Notes: a model not told the origin generated them from the sequence alone. A stretch of 16,406 nt of DNA from an uncultured Bacteroidota bacterium (GCA_937952445.1 CALGAA010000127.1:1-16406), one strand, 5' to 3'; shown: positions 8,624 through 16,022, numbered from the stretch's first letter. Numbers and translations: made by a program.

Positions 8624-9127
8624 TTAAAAGTTCTCAAATCGGTATAATCCGCACCTGATATAGATCAACCCATAGTCCGGAGATTCTTGTTCGCTTTCTT
8701 TTTTCATTTCCACCAACCGATGCAGGGCAAATTCCATCGATTTCAAATCCGGCGATGTTACCAGAATAGTATCTTCCAATACCTGGATTTCCACCTTCTT
8801 TAATTCCGTATTTTCCGAAATCGTCAAAAGAATCACCGATTCCGGATGATCCCCAAAATCCACATTGACGTGATCCAGAATATCCAGGTACTTCATCACG
8901 TGTGGGCGGAGCCGGGGACCGGGTTGCACCACCGTTCCTTCATTCCATTGGAAAGACCCCGAAAAGTAAATCACGGTATCCTGATTGGGGTGGTAGGGTA
9001 TTCTCCAATTCCCGCAAAGAGCTGTGGTCCCGCCAATCGACAAAATTAATACTACAAACACAAAACTCCAAAAGGGATTTCGACCTCTTGTGGGCCTTAC
9101 TCTACCGATCATCTCCAAAGCTGACAT
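8624..9127 (-). CDS. Hypothetical membrane-anchored protein
   Basis: I do not recognise the family. From the ATG at 9127 it is 167 aa; an ATG at 9112 is an alternative. A GGGAG stretch 7 nt before the 9127 ATG supports the longer form, while a good promoter match just upstream would place the transcript start very close to it. After a short basic N-terminus comes one hydrophobic segment (about residues 14-35), either a membrane anchor or an uncleaved signal. The rest is soluble, with mixed beta/alpha character and an acidic stretch (MKKESEQES) near the end. The part reading EIQVLEDTILVTSPDLKSMEFALHRL faintly resembles the beta-alpha N-terminal domains of some glycosidases, but not enough to call. 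It ends 103 bp before the oxidoreductase start and reads the same way, so co-transcription is possible. Confidence 0.6.
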   Translation of the reverse strand: MSALEMIGRVRPTRGRNPFWSFVFVVLILSIGGTTALCGNWRIPYHPNQDTVIYFSGSFQWNEGTVVQPGPRLRPHVMKYLDILDHVNVDFGDHPESVILLTISENTELKKVEIQVLEDTILVTSPDLKSMEFALHRLVEMKKESEQESPDYGLIYIRCGLYRFENF

Positions 9128-9138
9128 GTGCGATCTCC

Positions 9139-9168
9139 CAAAAATAAATTTTAAAAGGCCTGTACAAA
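9139..9168 (-). promoter_or_regulatory. Bacteroidota-type promoter for the hypothetical gene
   Basis: On the minus strand TTTG (9168-9165) is followed after 18 nt by TATTTTTG (9146-9139), close to the Bacteroidota -33 TTTG / -7 TAnnTTTG arrangement. Transcription would start near 9133, very close to the ATG at 9127. Confidence 0.4.
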
Positions 9169-9297
9169 AAGTTACCATTTGATTCCCTTCATTCAAAATT
9201 ACGACTTTTATCAGGACCTCCGGCTTACAAAAAATTAAACCCTTCCTAAACCCGCTTGAATTTACCAAAATTCCGGGTTCTTAATGCTGAAATGTCG

Positions 9298-9305
9298 ATC
9301 TTTGC
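9298..9305 (+). promoter_or_regulatory. Possible -7 box for the MATE gene
   Basis: GATCTTTG is one base from the TAnnTTTG -7 consensus and lies 29 nt before the preferred ATG at 9335. There is no clear -33 box. If real, transcription would begin near 9312 and exclude the upstream ATG at 9284. Confidence 0.25.
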
Positions 9306-9334
9306 AGGTCACCATTTTTCACGTCCACTTGTCT

Positions 9335-10657
9335 ATGCAGGGATTAAATCGACGAATAATCACCGTAGCTGTACCCATAATCCTGGGCAATATGACCCAG
9401 ATCGTGTTGGGAATCATCGACAGCGCTATGGTCGGAGCCATCAATTCGACATTGTTGGCCGGATCTGCCCTTGTCAATAACTTGCTGAGCATACCCTTCG
9501 TGCTGGGGATCGGGCTCTCATATTCCATCTCCCCGCTCGTGGCAACGGCCAATGGGAACAATGAAAAGGCCTACAGTTTCCACATCGGTTTCAACGGATT
9601 TGTCCTCTGTTCTATTTTTGCGATGATTTTGGGTGTTTTGATCCATTTGTGTTCCAACATTGTATTTCATCTGGACCAGGATCCGGCTGTAGCGGAAGTC
9701 TCCAAAGATTACCTGATCATCATGGGCTGGTCGACGGTTCCCATGTTGATGTTCCTGGCGCTCAAGCAATTCACCGACGGTCTGGAGTACACCCGAACGG
9801 CCATGAACCTATCTCTGCTGTCGATTCCATTGAATGCCTTTCTGAATTACATTTTCATCTATGGAAAATTTGGATTCCCCCGGTACGAGTTGACCGGAGC
9901 CGGAATTGGCACCCTGATTACCAGGGTTCTTATTTTTGTCGCCCTGCTGTGGATCGTACTCAAATCACCAACATTTCAACCCCATCGGGACAACCTCAGG
10001 GAATCGCTAAAATTGAAAAAGCGCACCCTGCAGCAATTGTTGAAAATCGGAATTCCTTCCAGTCTGCAGTATTCGATGGAATCCGGAGCGTTTGCGGTAT
10101 CCGGTATCATCGTGGGATGGTTTGGGGCGATACAACTGGCCGCCCACCAAATCGCGATCAGTCTGGCCGGTTTGACGTTTATGGTATCCATGGGCCTTTC
10201 TGCTGCAGGTTCCATATTGGTGGGAAATCATCTCGGGCGTAAAGACCTTCGCGGCGCCCGGGAAGTGGGCAAAAGGACACTGACCATTGGTTTGATTTAC
10301 GGCGTTTGTTGTGCATTGTTCTTCACCCTGACCAACGAAACCCTACCCTACATTTTCAACGACGAGGCTGAAGTGATCCAGTACGCGGCCATTCTTCTCA
10401 TTCTGGCCGGGATCTTCCAGATTTCGGATGCGATCCAGGCGATCGGGGTTGGCTTGTTGCGCGGATTATACGATGTAAAAATTCCGACGGTATTCGTGTC
10501 CATCGCTTATTGGATCATCGGGCTTCCGCTGGGTTATTACCTGGCCTTTCACCGGGGTTGGGATGTTCAGGGTATTTGGATAGGGCTCGTAACGGGGCTG
10601 ACGGTTTCAGCGATCTTGATGACGTCTCGTTTTTTTATTATTTCTCGAGTGATTTAA
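9335..10657 (+). CDS. MATE-family multidrug/metabolite exporter
   Basis: Cation-coupled antiporter of the inner membrane, 440 aa from the ATG at 9335. An ATG at 9284 would add 17 residues (MLKCRSLQVTIFHVHLS) that look unlike a MATE N-terminus. The protein has the family's twelve hydrophobic segments in two homologous halves. The first helix reads ITVAVPIILGNMTQIVLGIIDSAMVG, the usual MATE opening with a Pro in TM1 and the DSAMVG loop. The second half opens with QLLKIGIPSSLQYSMESGAF and continues into GAIQLAAHQIAISLAG, the usual second repeat. It is most like the NorM branch. Substrates cannot be predicted. It is divergent from the hypothetical gene and convergent with the MFS exporter. Confidence 0.93.
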   Translation: MQGLNRRIITVAVPIILGNMTQIVLGIIDSAMVGAINSTLLAGSALVNNLLSIPFVLGIGLSYSISPLVATANGNNEKAYSFHIGFNGFVLCSIFAMILGVLIHLCSNIVFHLDQDPAVAEVSKDYLIIMGWSTVPMLMFLALKQFTDGLEYTRTAMNLSLLSIPLNAFLNYIFIYGKFGFPRYELTGAGIGTLITRVLIFVALLWIVLKSPTFQPHRDNLRESLKLKKRTLQQLLKIGIPSSLQYSMESGAFAVSGIIVGWFGAIQLAAHQIAISLAGLTFMVSMGLSAAGSILVGNHLGRKDLRGAREVGKRTLTIGLIYGVCCALFFTLTNETLPYIFNDEAEVIQYAAILLILAGIFQISDAIQAIGVGLLRGLYDVKIPTVFVSIAYWIIGLPLGYYLAFHRGWDVQGIWIGLVTGLTVSAILMTSRFFIISRVI

Positions 10658-10807
10658 TGACGATAATTGACGCGTTGGTTTGACCGTGTGAATGAGCTTT
10701 TCTTACCTATGTTCAAACTTTTTGACATACACGACCTTCTTTACCTCTACCCAGCCAATACGCCACTCCGGGCGTCACTCTGGACTCGATCAGCTGTGAA
10801 CCCATCG
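10658..10807. other. Convergent intergenic region
   Basis: 150 bp between the stop codons of the two exporter genes. It contains the first unit of a two-copy palindromic repeat (10773-10791); the second unit overlaps the end of the MFS gene. Nothing else is recognisable. Confidence 0.6.
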
Positions 10808-10834
10808 TCACCCCGGACTCGATCCGGAGTCCAG
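10773..10834. repeat. Two tandem units of a palindromic repeat, possible bidirectional terminator
   Basis: The 19-mer CGTCACTCTGGACTCGATC (10773-10791) recurs with 2 mismatches as CGTCACCCCGGACTCGATC (10806-10824), 33 nt further on. The second unit forms a hairpin with arms GGACTC (10815-10820) and GAGTCC (10827-10832). It encodes the last residues of the MFS exporter (PLDSGSSPG). The form resembles dispersed intergenic palindromes of many genomes; copy number must be counted genome-wide. Confidence 0.5.
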
Positions 10835-12031
10835 CGGTACATTTCGGCTTCTCGGCACGTCGATGCGCAACAGGATGGTTCCCACAAAGGAACAGACCAG
10901 CATCACGACTAACATGGGCAAACTGGACTGGCCGATGATCAGGCTCACGATCGCAGATATCAAAGCACCGCTCAACATTTGCAGAGAACCGATCAAAGCC
11001 GACGCTGATCCGGCCAGCCGGTCAAACGGGGCCAGCGCCATAGCCGTGGTATTGGGGGTGATAAATCCGAGGCAAAACATATAAAACCATATCCCCACGA
11101 TGGTCATGCCCCAAAAAAGCGAAGGAATAAAATACCCCGCCACCACGATCCCTGCGATAATGGTCTGGAGAAATATCGTCCGACGGCTGACCAGGGGACT
11201 CGACCATCTGCGCAAAAACAGATTGTTGACCTGAGCGCCAAATATATACCCGCCGGCGTTTATACCGAAGGTCCAGCCAAACTGCTGTTGACTAAATCCA
11301 AGTTGGTCCATATATAAAAAGGAAGCGCCACTGATATAAGCAAACAATCCGGCATACGCGAATGATCCGGCCAGGCTGTATTTTAGAAACCAGGGATTTT
11401 TGAGGATGCGCAGATAATCCCGGAGTACCGCAGCGGGCCGAAGAGAAATCATGTGATCGGGTTGTTTCGATTCCCGTAGTAGAAAACGCACTGAAAAAGC
11501 GATCAGAACAGCGTAAACCGATAAAAATAAAAAGATGGACCGCCATCCGAAATGCGCCACCATGATACCGCCCAGGGTAGGTGCCAGGATCGGAGCGATT
11601 CCCATAATCAACATCAGCACGGAAAAGATGCGTGCCGTTTCTTCCGGTGGAAACAAATCCCGGACAATGGCTTTGCTCGTGATCATACCGATACACCCCC
11701 CCAGGGCCATGAATACTCTGGTTCCAATGAACACTTCGATGCCTGGGGTAAAAGCGATGGCTAAGGCTGATAGCGAGAAAACAATCAAACCGATGATGGT
11801 CGGTTTTTTTCGACCATACCGATCCGATAAAGGACCGAATAACAACTGTCCGACGCCGATACCCAGGAAATAACTGGTCAGCGTATATCCCACTTGATTT
11901 TTATCCGTGTTCAGCGATTCGGCTATGTCATTGAAGGCCGGTAGATACATATCGATGCTAAGAGGGCCAATGGCCGCCATGGATCCCAGTATTAAAACCA
12001 AACTTGTGGTGCTATTCCGATGATTGTTCAA
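10808..12031 (-). CDS. Bcr/CflA-type MFS multidrug exporter
   Basis: Proton-coupled drug or metabolite exporter in the inner membrane, 407 aa, about twelve hydrophobic segments. TM1 reads GPLSIDMYLPAF, the signature of the Bcr/CflA (DHA1) branch. MFS motif A is at about 61-76 (GQLLFGPLSDRYGRKK), between TM2 and TM3. The GFITPNTTAMAL stretch in the second half is also typical of Bcr. The only start that keeps all of TM1 is TTG at 12031; the first ATG (11980) would cut into TM1. The last residues come from a palindromic repeat, so the C-terminal tail is probably not functional. It converges with the MATE gene; the next gene downstream of its start is 500 bp away, so it is probably transcribed alone. 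Confidence 0.9.
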   Translation of the reverse strand: MNNHRNSTTSLVLILGSMAAIGPLSIDMYLPAFNDIAESLNTDKNQVGYTLTSYFLGIGVGQLLFGPLSDRYGRKKPTIIGLIVFSLSALAIAFTPGIEVFIGTRVFMALGGCIGMITSKAIVRDLFPPEETARIFSVLMLIMGIAPILAPTLGGIMVAHFGWRSIFLFLSVYAVLIAFSVRFLLRESKQPDHMISLRPAAVLRDYLRILKNPWFLKYSLAGSFAYAGLFAYISGASFLYMDQLGFSQQQFGWTFGINAGGYIFGAQVNNLFLRRWSSPLVSRRTIFLQTIIAGIVVAGYFIPSLFWGMTIVGIWFYMFCLGFITPNTTAMALAPFDRLAGSASALIGSLQMLSGALISAIVSLIIGQSSLPMLVVMLVCSFVGTILLRIDVPRSRNVPLDSGSSPG

Positions 12032-12540
12032 TGGTTTTAATTTATTTGTTTCGAAGTTGGATTAACAACTGCCTGATGGGTCAGTCTGGTGTTCAGTTGC
12101 ACAATTTCTTCCTACTTGTGACCGCTTCTTTTTGAAGCCTATCGCTATTACAGCAACGTCCATTCAGGACTTTCCAGGCCCGGGACAGTTTCTAAAAGCT
12201 CAAACCCTTCTGTACAAACCTATATCTGCGAGTATCCCATCTGCGCTCATCTGCGAGAAACCACTTCCGCGATCATCTGCGAGTGACCCTCATCTGCGAG
12301 AATCCGCCATCTGCGCCACGCCTTCGCTGCGATCGTTGCGTGCCCTTCGCCGCGTACGCTGCGTGAACCCTACAACACGTTGGCTGTAGACTTGCCACTG
12401 AACTTTCCCCATCTACCCCCATCTGCAATTATCTGCGAGAAACCCCTCAACCCTTATCTGGGAGAATCCCCATCGTCATAATACACCCAAATGCCCCGGG
12501 GATCGAACAATCCAGGTTGGCACTACGGTGTACTCCTCAT
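12032..12540. other. Intergenic region dominated by degenerate repeats
   Basis: About 500 bp between the starts and ends of two minus-strand genes. Apart from a small hairpin-like AGCTTCTT/TTGAAGC patch near 12124-12138, its main content is the ATCTGCG repeat field at 12224-12469 with an embedded CTTCGCTGCG/GCTGCGTG patch (12322-12366). Open frames across it have no start signal or domain, so I see no gene. Confidence 0.6.
12224..12469 (+). repeat. Degenerate ATCTGCGAGAA(A/T)CC repeat field
   Basis: ATCTGCG occurs at 12224, 12239, 12249, 12275, 12292, 12309 and 12431, with near copies ATCTGC at 12421 and ATCTGGG at 12456. Many copies continue as ATCTGCGAGAAACC or ATCTGCGAGAATCC. Spacing is irregular (10-26 nt in the dense part), so this is neither a simple tandem repeat nor a CRISPR. 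The TTTGCG copies at 369-391 look like a related low-complexity family. Confidence 0.6.
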
Positions 12541-13497
12541 TTATTGATGCCACAGGGACTCCATGGTATTGGGACTGCCGGGAATGGTCCAGGTGGACCC
12601 ATCAATGTATTTTATATTCCGGTTGAGCGCCAGCAATTGCTCCATATTTTGCGGCGTTAATTTCACATGGATGGATTCCAGATTTTGTTTGATCCTTTCT
12701 TTATTCGCCGATTTGGGCACCGCAGCTACGCCCCTGTGAAGAAGAAAAGCAAGCAATACCTGGGCCCGAGACACGCCGTGTTCTTCTGCAATGGAAACGA
12801 CGACCTCATCGTCCATGAGCACCGGACTACCCGCCGTCAACCGGGGTGGCCGGTCATTGCTTCCGAGCGGGGAATACGCCGTCAACCCGATCCCGTTGGC
12901 ATGAGCATACTCCACCAGTTTTTCCTGTGTGAGATAAGGATGCATTTCCACCTGATTCATCTCCGGCTGGAATCCCGATTTTTCGGTCAGATCCTTGATT
13001 TTCGGAACATTGAAATTGGACACCCCAATGTGTTTGGTCAGTCCTTTTTCGTACAAATCGATCATCGCCTCCCAGGTTTCGATCAGGGGGACTTCCTCCA
13101 GCGACACAAATTCATCGGCCGATTTGGGAAAACCTACCCCGTGTTTGATGGCCACCGGCCAATGGATCAGATACAAATCCAGATACTCCACTTGCAAATC
13201 TTTCATGGTTCGCTGGATGGCCGGCAGTACGTGTTCTTTTCGATGGGAATCATTCCAAAGCTTGGACGTGATCCACAGTTCTTCGCGTTTTATCTCGCCG
13301 GCAGCGATAAGGTCGGCAATCGCCTGACCAATTTCGGCTTCATTCCCGTAGTTGAAAGCACAGTCGATATGACGGTACCCGATCCGGATGGCATCTTGCA
13401 CAGCCCGATATACCACGCCTTCGTTTGATTTCCATGTTCCAAGCCCGATCATGGGCATTTCATCTCCGTTTTTAAACTGAATTGTTGGCATTTGCAT
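12541..13497 (-). CDS. Aldo/keto reductase
   Basis: NADPH-dependent carbonyl reductase with a TIM-barrel fold, cytoplasmic, 318 aa, the usual length. The catalytic tetrad is present: Asp45 and Tyr50 (HIDCAFNYGNE), Lys79 (ITSKLW) and His112 (LIHWP). The family phrases IGVSNFN and NQVEMHPYL and the cofactor-binding VPKSANKERIKQN segment near the C-terminus are also seen. The sequence resembles the aldehyde/aldose reductase branch (AKR1/AKR4-like) rather than the 2,5-diketogluconate branch, but substrate cannot be decided. The start could be the ATG at 13497 or the one two codons later (13491). It appears to be a single gene. Confidence 0.94.
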   Translation of the reverse strand: MQMPTIQFKNGDEMPMIGLGTWKSNEGVVYRAVQDAIRIGYRHIDCAFNYGNEAEIGQAIADLIAAGEIKREELWITSKLWNDSHRKEHVLPAIQRTMKDLQVEYLDLYLIHWPVAIKHGVGFPKSADEFVSLEEVPLIETWEAMIDLYEKGLTKHIGVSNFNVPKIKDLTEKSGFQPEMNQVEMHPYLTQEKLVEYAHANGIGLTAYSPLGSNDRPPRLTAGSPVLMDDEVVVSIAEEHGVSRAQVLLAFLLHRGVAAVPKSANKERIKQNLESIHVKLTPQNMEQLLALNRNIKYIDGSTWTIPGSPNTMESLWHQ

Positions 13498-13707
13498 AAA
13501 TCAGGTGATTAAGTTTTGTTTTATTGTATGAAATGTATGCACTTCCTATTGCTGGATAGCCGCCTATATAACGAAATCCAACCTGTCCGCACAACATCAA
13601 TGGTTGAGGGTTATGTCTCTAATTACGCTAATTATAGACTTCTACGTCCATTACCCACGTAAAGAGTACTTGAATCCAACTGTAATTATGAACGATAGTT
13701 TAACGGT

Positions 13708-13944
13708 TTACTTTATATTTTTCCACATAAAGAATTTTTGGCTTATTGCCGGGAATAATTCAATGTCGTAAATTCCCCACCCACACACGGTATAAACCAC
13801 CCGCTCTTCTTTCCAAATCAGGAGCGGCACATTATCAAAGAACAAACCCTCACCAGCCAGATCACGGTAGGTGGCACCTTTGAGGTGCCTTTCAACTGAT
13901 CCACCTCTAAAAAGACAAAATGGCGTTTCCCACGGGAAAAATGA
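13708..13944 (-). pseudogene. Open coding-like stretch lacking a start, possible gene remnant
   Basis: A minus-strand frame is open for 78 codons between a TGA (13945-13947) and a TAA (13708-13710). Its product has a protein-like composition (for example GEGLFFDNVPLLIWKEER and GWGIYDIELFPAISQKFF), but the only Met is six residues from the end, so there is no usable ATG. I recognise no family. It may be the 3' part of a gene cut by deletion or of an old mobile element. Confidence 0.3.
13873..13889. repeat. Perfect small hairpin
   Basis: GGCACC (13873-13878) and GGTGCC (13884-13889) are perfect complements around a TTTGA loop, with TTT following on the plus strand. It could end minus- or plus-strand transcripts or be a dispersed palindrome. 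Confidence 0.4.
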
Positions 13945-13962
13945 TCAGATACATCCGACAGG

Positions 13963-14011
13963 CCACAGTGGGTAGCACCAATTAGGTCACTTTAACCGGG
14001 TTCCACTGTGG
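13963..14011. repeat. 9-bp inverted repeat with 31-nt spacer
   Basis: CCACAGTGG (13963-13971) and CCACTGTGG (14003-14011) are perfect inverted complements. They sit about 95 nt upstream of the hemolysin III ATG and just outside the coding-like remnant. Possible roles are an operator, a remnant of element ends, or a structured leader; none is shown by the sequence. Confidence 0.4.
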
Positions 14012-14104
14012 AGGACGAAAATCACTTAAAAAATTCTGTCCATCAGCCATTCCACTAAAACCAAAATTTATGTCGTTGTTGGTATAACATTTTACTGAAT
14101 AAAC

Positions 14105-14746
14105 ATGGCAAACCGGAGACCCCAAAATAAAAAGGAAGAACTCCTCAATGGATTGAGTCATGCCCTGGGATTGTTGATATTGCTCATCGGAATGCCGGGT
14201 CTGTACGAAGTGGCCGTGACCCACAGTTATCGTGTGCATACATGGACCTTAATTCCATTTTTTATCGGGATCCTGATGGCTTATTTTTCATCCTCAGTAT
14301 ATCATCTTTCCCCCCGGGGCAGGAGGAAAGACATATGGCGTATACTGGATCACATCAGCATATTCTTTTTGATAGGCGGGACCTACACCCCGGTTATTAT
14401 GATGTACATCTCCAGCCCGATAAGTGAAGTATTCCTGGGAATCATGTGGACGATCATATTGGTGGGCACAGTGATGAAATTTTGGTGGACGGGTAAATAT
14501 GATAATTTCAGCACTGGCTTATACGTATTTCTAGGATGGATGGTTCTTTTTGTAATTTGGCCACTCTGGAAAAATGCACCTGCAGAAGTATTGTGGTGGA
14601 TTTTGGCGGGAGGGTTGGCCTACTCTGTCGGGGTGTATTTTTATAAAAATTCCGATATATCATACTACCACTTCATCTGGCACCTGCTCGTCCTGACGGG
14701 TACGGTTTGCCATGTTATTGCTATATACACGGGGTTTCAAGGTTAA
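14105..14746 (+). CDS. Hemolysin III / PAQR-family membrane protein
   Basis: Integral membrane protein of 213 aa with seven hydrophobic segments. The family motifs are visible in order: the N-terminal E-x2-N-x3-H pattern (Asn15, His19), SSSVYH ending at His67, LDHISIF with Asp82-His83 and GTYTP just after, and the C-terminal HFIWH (His189, His193) with His203. In PAQR proteins these His and Asp residues bind a metal ion and are linked to hydrolase activity on lipids such as ceramides. Bacterial members are usually annotated as hemolysin III or YqfA, and haemolysis itself is rarely shown. The ATG at 14105 gives the expected length. There is a 300-bp gap before the next gene, so no operon is evident. 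Confidence 0.92.
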   Translation: MANRRPQNKKEELLNGLSHALGLLILLIGMPGLYEVAVTHSYRVHTWTLIPFFIGILMAYFSSSVYHLSPRGRRKDIWRILDHISIFFLIGGTYTPVIMMYISSPISEVFLGIMWTIILVGTVMKFWWTGKYDNFSTGLYVFLGWMVLFVIWPLWKNAPAEVLWWILAGGLAYSVGVYFYKNSDISYYHFIWHLLVLTGTVCHVIAIYTGFQG

Positions 14747-14898
14747 TTTCAACATGGAGCTTTTGAATCACAAAAGGGATTTCCCCCAAAGAATCCTCTC
14801 CTCAACCTTGAGAACACCATTAAAACCGACAATCAACCGCTTTTGGCTGATAAATCGAACGCTGGTATTCCTGGCATCTGGAACGGAATCAACGGGAA

Positions 14899-14924
14899 CC
14901 CCGCATATCTACCTTATGGCGGGG
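14899..14924. terminator. GC-rich hairpin between the hemolysin III and decarboxylase genes
   Basis: CCCCGC and GCGGGG arms, with an AT/AT continuation after a one-base bulge. No T-run follows on the plus strand. It could help end the hemolysin III transcript or be part of a leader. Confidence 0.3.
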
Positions 14925-14955
14925 AAGTGAACCGGTTCAAGCTATGTCTTTTGAG

Positions 14956-14963
14956 TAAATTTG
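14956..14963 (+). promoter_or_regulatory. Possible -7 box for the acetolactate decarboxylase gene
   Basis: TAAATTTG matches the Bacteroidota TAnnTTTG consensus. The -33 region has only a weak GTTC. It would give a leader of about 75 nt before the ATG at 15044. Confidence 0.35.
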
Positions 14964-15043
14964 TAAAAAGACACATTATGGTGCTTTTACGTCTACTTTT
15001 CATAATAGTAATTGAAGGTAAGCTGGAAAAATCAAAGATAAAT

Positions 15044-15775
15044 ATGAACATCAAACAATTAATATTCGGATTTCTGACCATAGGACTGATAAGTTGCAAT
15101 CCGTCACCGAAAGACAAAAACACGAATGAAGTTCATTCTTATTCCGACATTCACAGGGTAGGTGCAATGAAAAACGTGATGTGGAAAGGTGAATTGGGTA
15201 GTAGCATTGATCTTGATACCATCACAGACAAAAATGGACTCTACGGGCTTGGACCTGTTAGTTATCTGGCAGGTGAATTACTCATAAACAACGGAAAAAG
15301 TTACGTAGCAAAAGTGACTTCGGACTCTACAATGACCGTTGAAAAAACGTATAAAACATCCGCTCCTTTTTTTGTCTATGGTAACGTAACGGAATGGACT
15401 GAATTTGACTTGCCATGTGACATTAAGACCATCCCGGATCTGGAGAGATTCATTGACACTAGAACAACCGATTACAAAAGACCTTTTGCCTTTAAACTCA
15501 TTGGACGCGTTTCAAGTGCAATAATTCATGTTCAAAATTTACCGGAGGGGACTACAGTGACTTCACCCGATGAAGCCCATCAAGGACAGGTAAATTACAA
15601 TATTGAAAATGAGAAGTCTGAAATCATTGGGTTTTTCTCGACTGAACACCAAGGTATTTTCACCCACCACGATTCCTTTTTACATATGCATCTGATAACT
15701 ACAGACGAAAGTAAAATGGGCCATTTGGACGAATTGGAAATTGGCAAAATGAAATTATACCTGCCGAAAAGATAA
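15044..15775 (+). CDS. Acetolactate decarboxylase, predicted lipoprotein
   Basis: Converts 2-acetolactate to acetoin. The start at 15044 is chosen because it gives a clean lipoprotein signal: MNIKQLIF, a short hydrophobic core and the lipobox LISC with Cys18. The frame is open further upstream, but that part has no signal or homology. The mature part (about 30-243) matches the AlsD/BudA fold. Early phrases such as GLYGLGPVSYLAGELLINNG resemble the family's GTFNGLDGEM..L.G region. The zinc ligands are likely His214, His216 and His227 (LHMHL and MGHLDE), in the same arrangement as the HLH...GGH of classical enzymes. Length is 243 aa, near normal once the signal is removed. No acetolactate synthase gene is near. 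Export of this enzyme to the cell envelope is the unusual point; activity is inferred from motifs. Base composition looks more AT-rich than its neighbours. Confidence 0.85.
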   Translation: MNIKQLIFGFLTIGLISCNPSPKDKNTNEVHSYSDIHRVGAMKNVMWKGELGSSIDLDTITDKNGLYGLGPVSYLAGELLINNGKSYVAKVTSDSTMTVEKTYKTSAPFFVYGNVTEWTEFDLPCDIKTIPDLERFIDTRTTDYKRPFAFKLIGRVSSAIIHVQNLPEGTTVTSPDEAHQGQVNYNIENEKSEIIGFFSTEHQGIFTHHDSFLHMHLITTDESKMGHLDELEIGKMKLYLPKR

Positions 15776-15799
15776 AAAGCTATTGCCACATATAGCTTT
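15776..15799 (+). terminator. Terminator directly after the decarboxylase gene
   Basis: AAAGCTAT (15776-15783) and ATAGCTTT (15792-15799) are perfect 8-bp complements around an 8-nt loop, starting at the first base after the stop codon. The T-run is only three bases, so this is a moderate terminator at best. Confidence 0.5.
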
Positions 15800-16022
15800 A
15801 CGTGAATCGAGTTGACAGAAATGGAAGGTGAAAAATAAGGTCTCCAGGCTGTGGAACCGGCGATCAGCGCCATTGCCATTGAAATCCAAAGGATGATAAG
15901 CAGATATGAATGTAAAACGTGTTGTATGTCGTGTTTCACAGTAAATGCAATAACTTATGTAAATACAGAGATATAACCGAGGGAGAAATCACCCATCCGG
16001 GTAGCGACATAAAAAAGGGAGC
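15800..16022. other. Intergenic region before the CRISPR array
   Basis: About 220 bp with no gene I can support. A minus-strand frame that overlaps the decarboxylase gene begins here with a GTG, but it is an antisense shadow. No cas gene or degenerate repeat unit is visible. Confidence 0.5.

Larger units (their letters stand above)
13498..14104. other. Intergenic region with inverted repeats and a coding-like stretch
   Basis: About 600 bp between the divergent aldo/keto reductase and hemolysin III genes. The first 200 bp are AT-rich and show nothing clear. Then follow an open coding-like stretch on the minus strand (13708-13944), a perfect hairpin inside it (13873-13889) and a 9-bp inverted repeat (13963-14011). 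No convincing promoter box was found for the hemolysin III gene. Confidence 0.55.
14747..15043. other. Intergenic region before the acetolactate decarboxylase gene
   Basis: About 300 bp. It contains a GC-rich hairpin (CCCCGC 14899-14904 with GCGGGG 14919-14924) and a TAAATTTG box at 14956-14963. An in-frame extension of the next gene through this region is open but has no signal peptide or domain, so I treat it as leader. Confidence 0.55.

Noticed and set aside
12224..12469. CRISPR array
   Set aside because: The repeated word is short (7-14 nt), spacing is irregular and the copies are degenerate, unlike the uniform units at 16023-16221.
12667..13428. Plus-strand open frame of 253 codons inside the aldo/keto reductase gene
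   Set aside because: Antisense shadow of a gene with all four catalytic residues; the product has no domain-like pattern.
14843..15043. N-terminal extension of the decarboxylase (67 codons upstream in frame)
   Set aside because: It places an unrelated sequence before a clean lipoprotein signal, spans a GC-rich hairpin and a promoter-like box, and shows no conserved motif.
15595..15939. Minus-strand frame with a hydrophobic N-terminus (GTG start) near the decarboxylase end
   Set aside because: More than half of it is antisense to the decarboxylase gene, it starts with GTG, and only its first 50 or so residues, from AT-rich spacer DNA, look membrane-like. Probably chance.
15941..15960. Alternative anti-repeat upstream of the array (AAATGCAATAACTTATG)
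   Set aside because: Only about five consecutive bases pair with the repeat and no nexus-like sequence follows, so the candidate at 16360 is much better.
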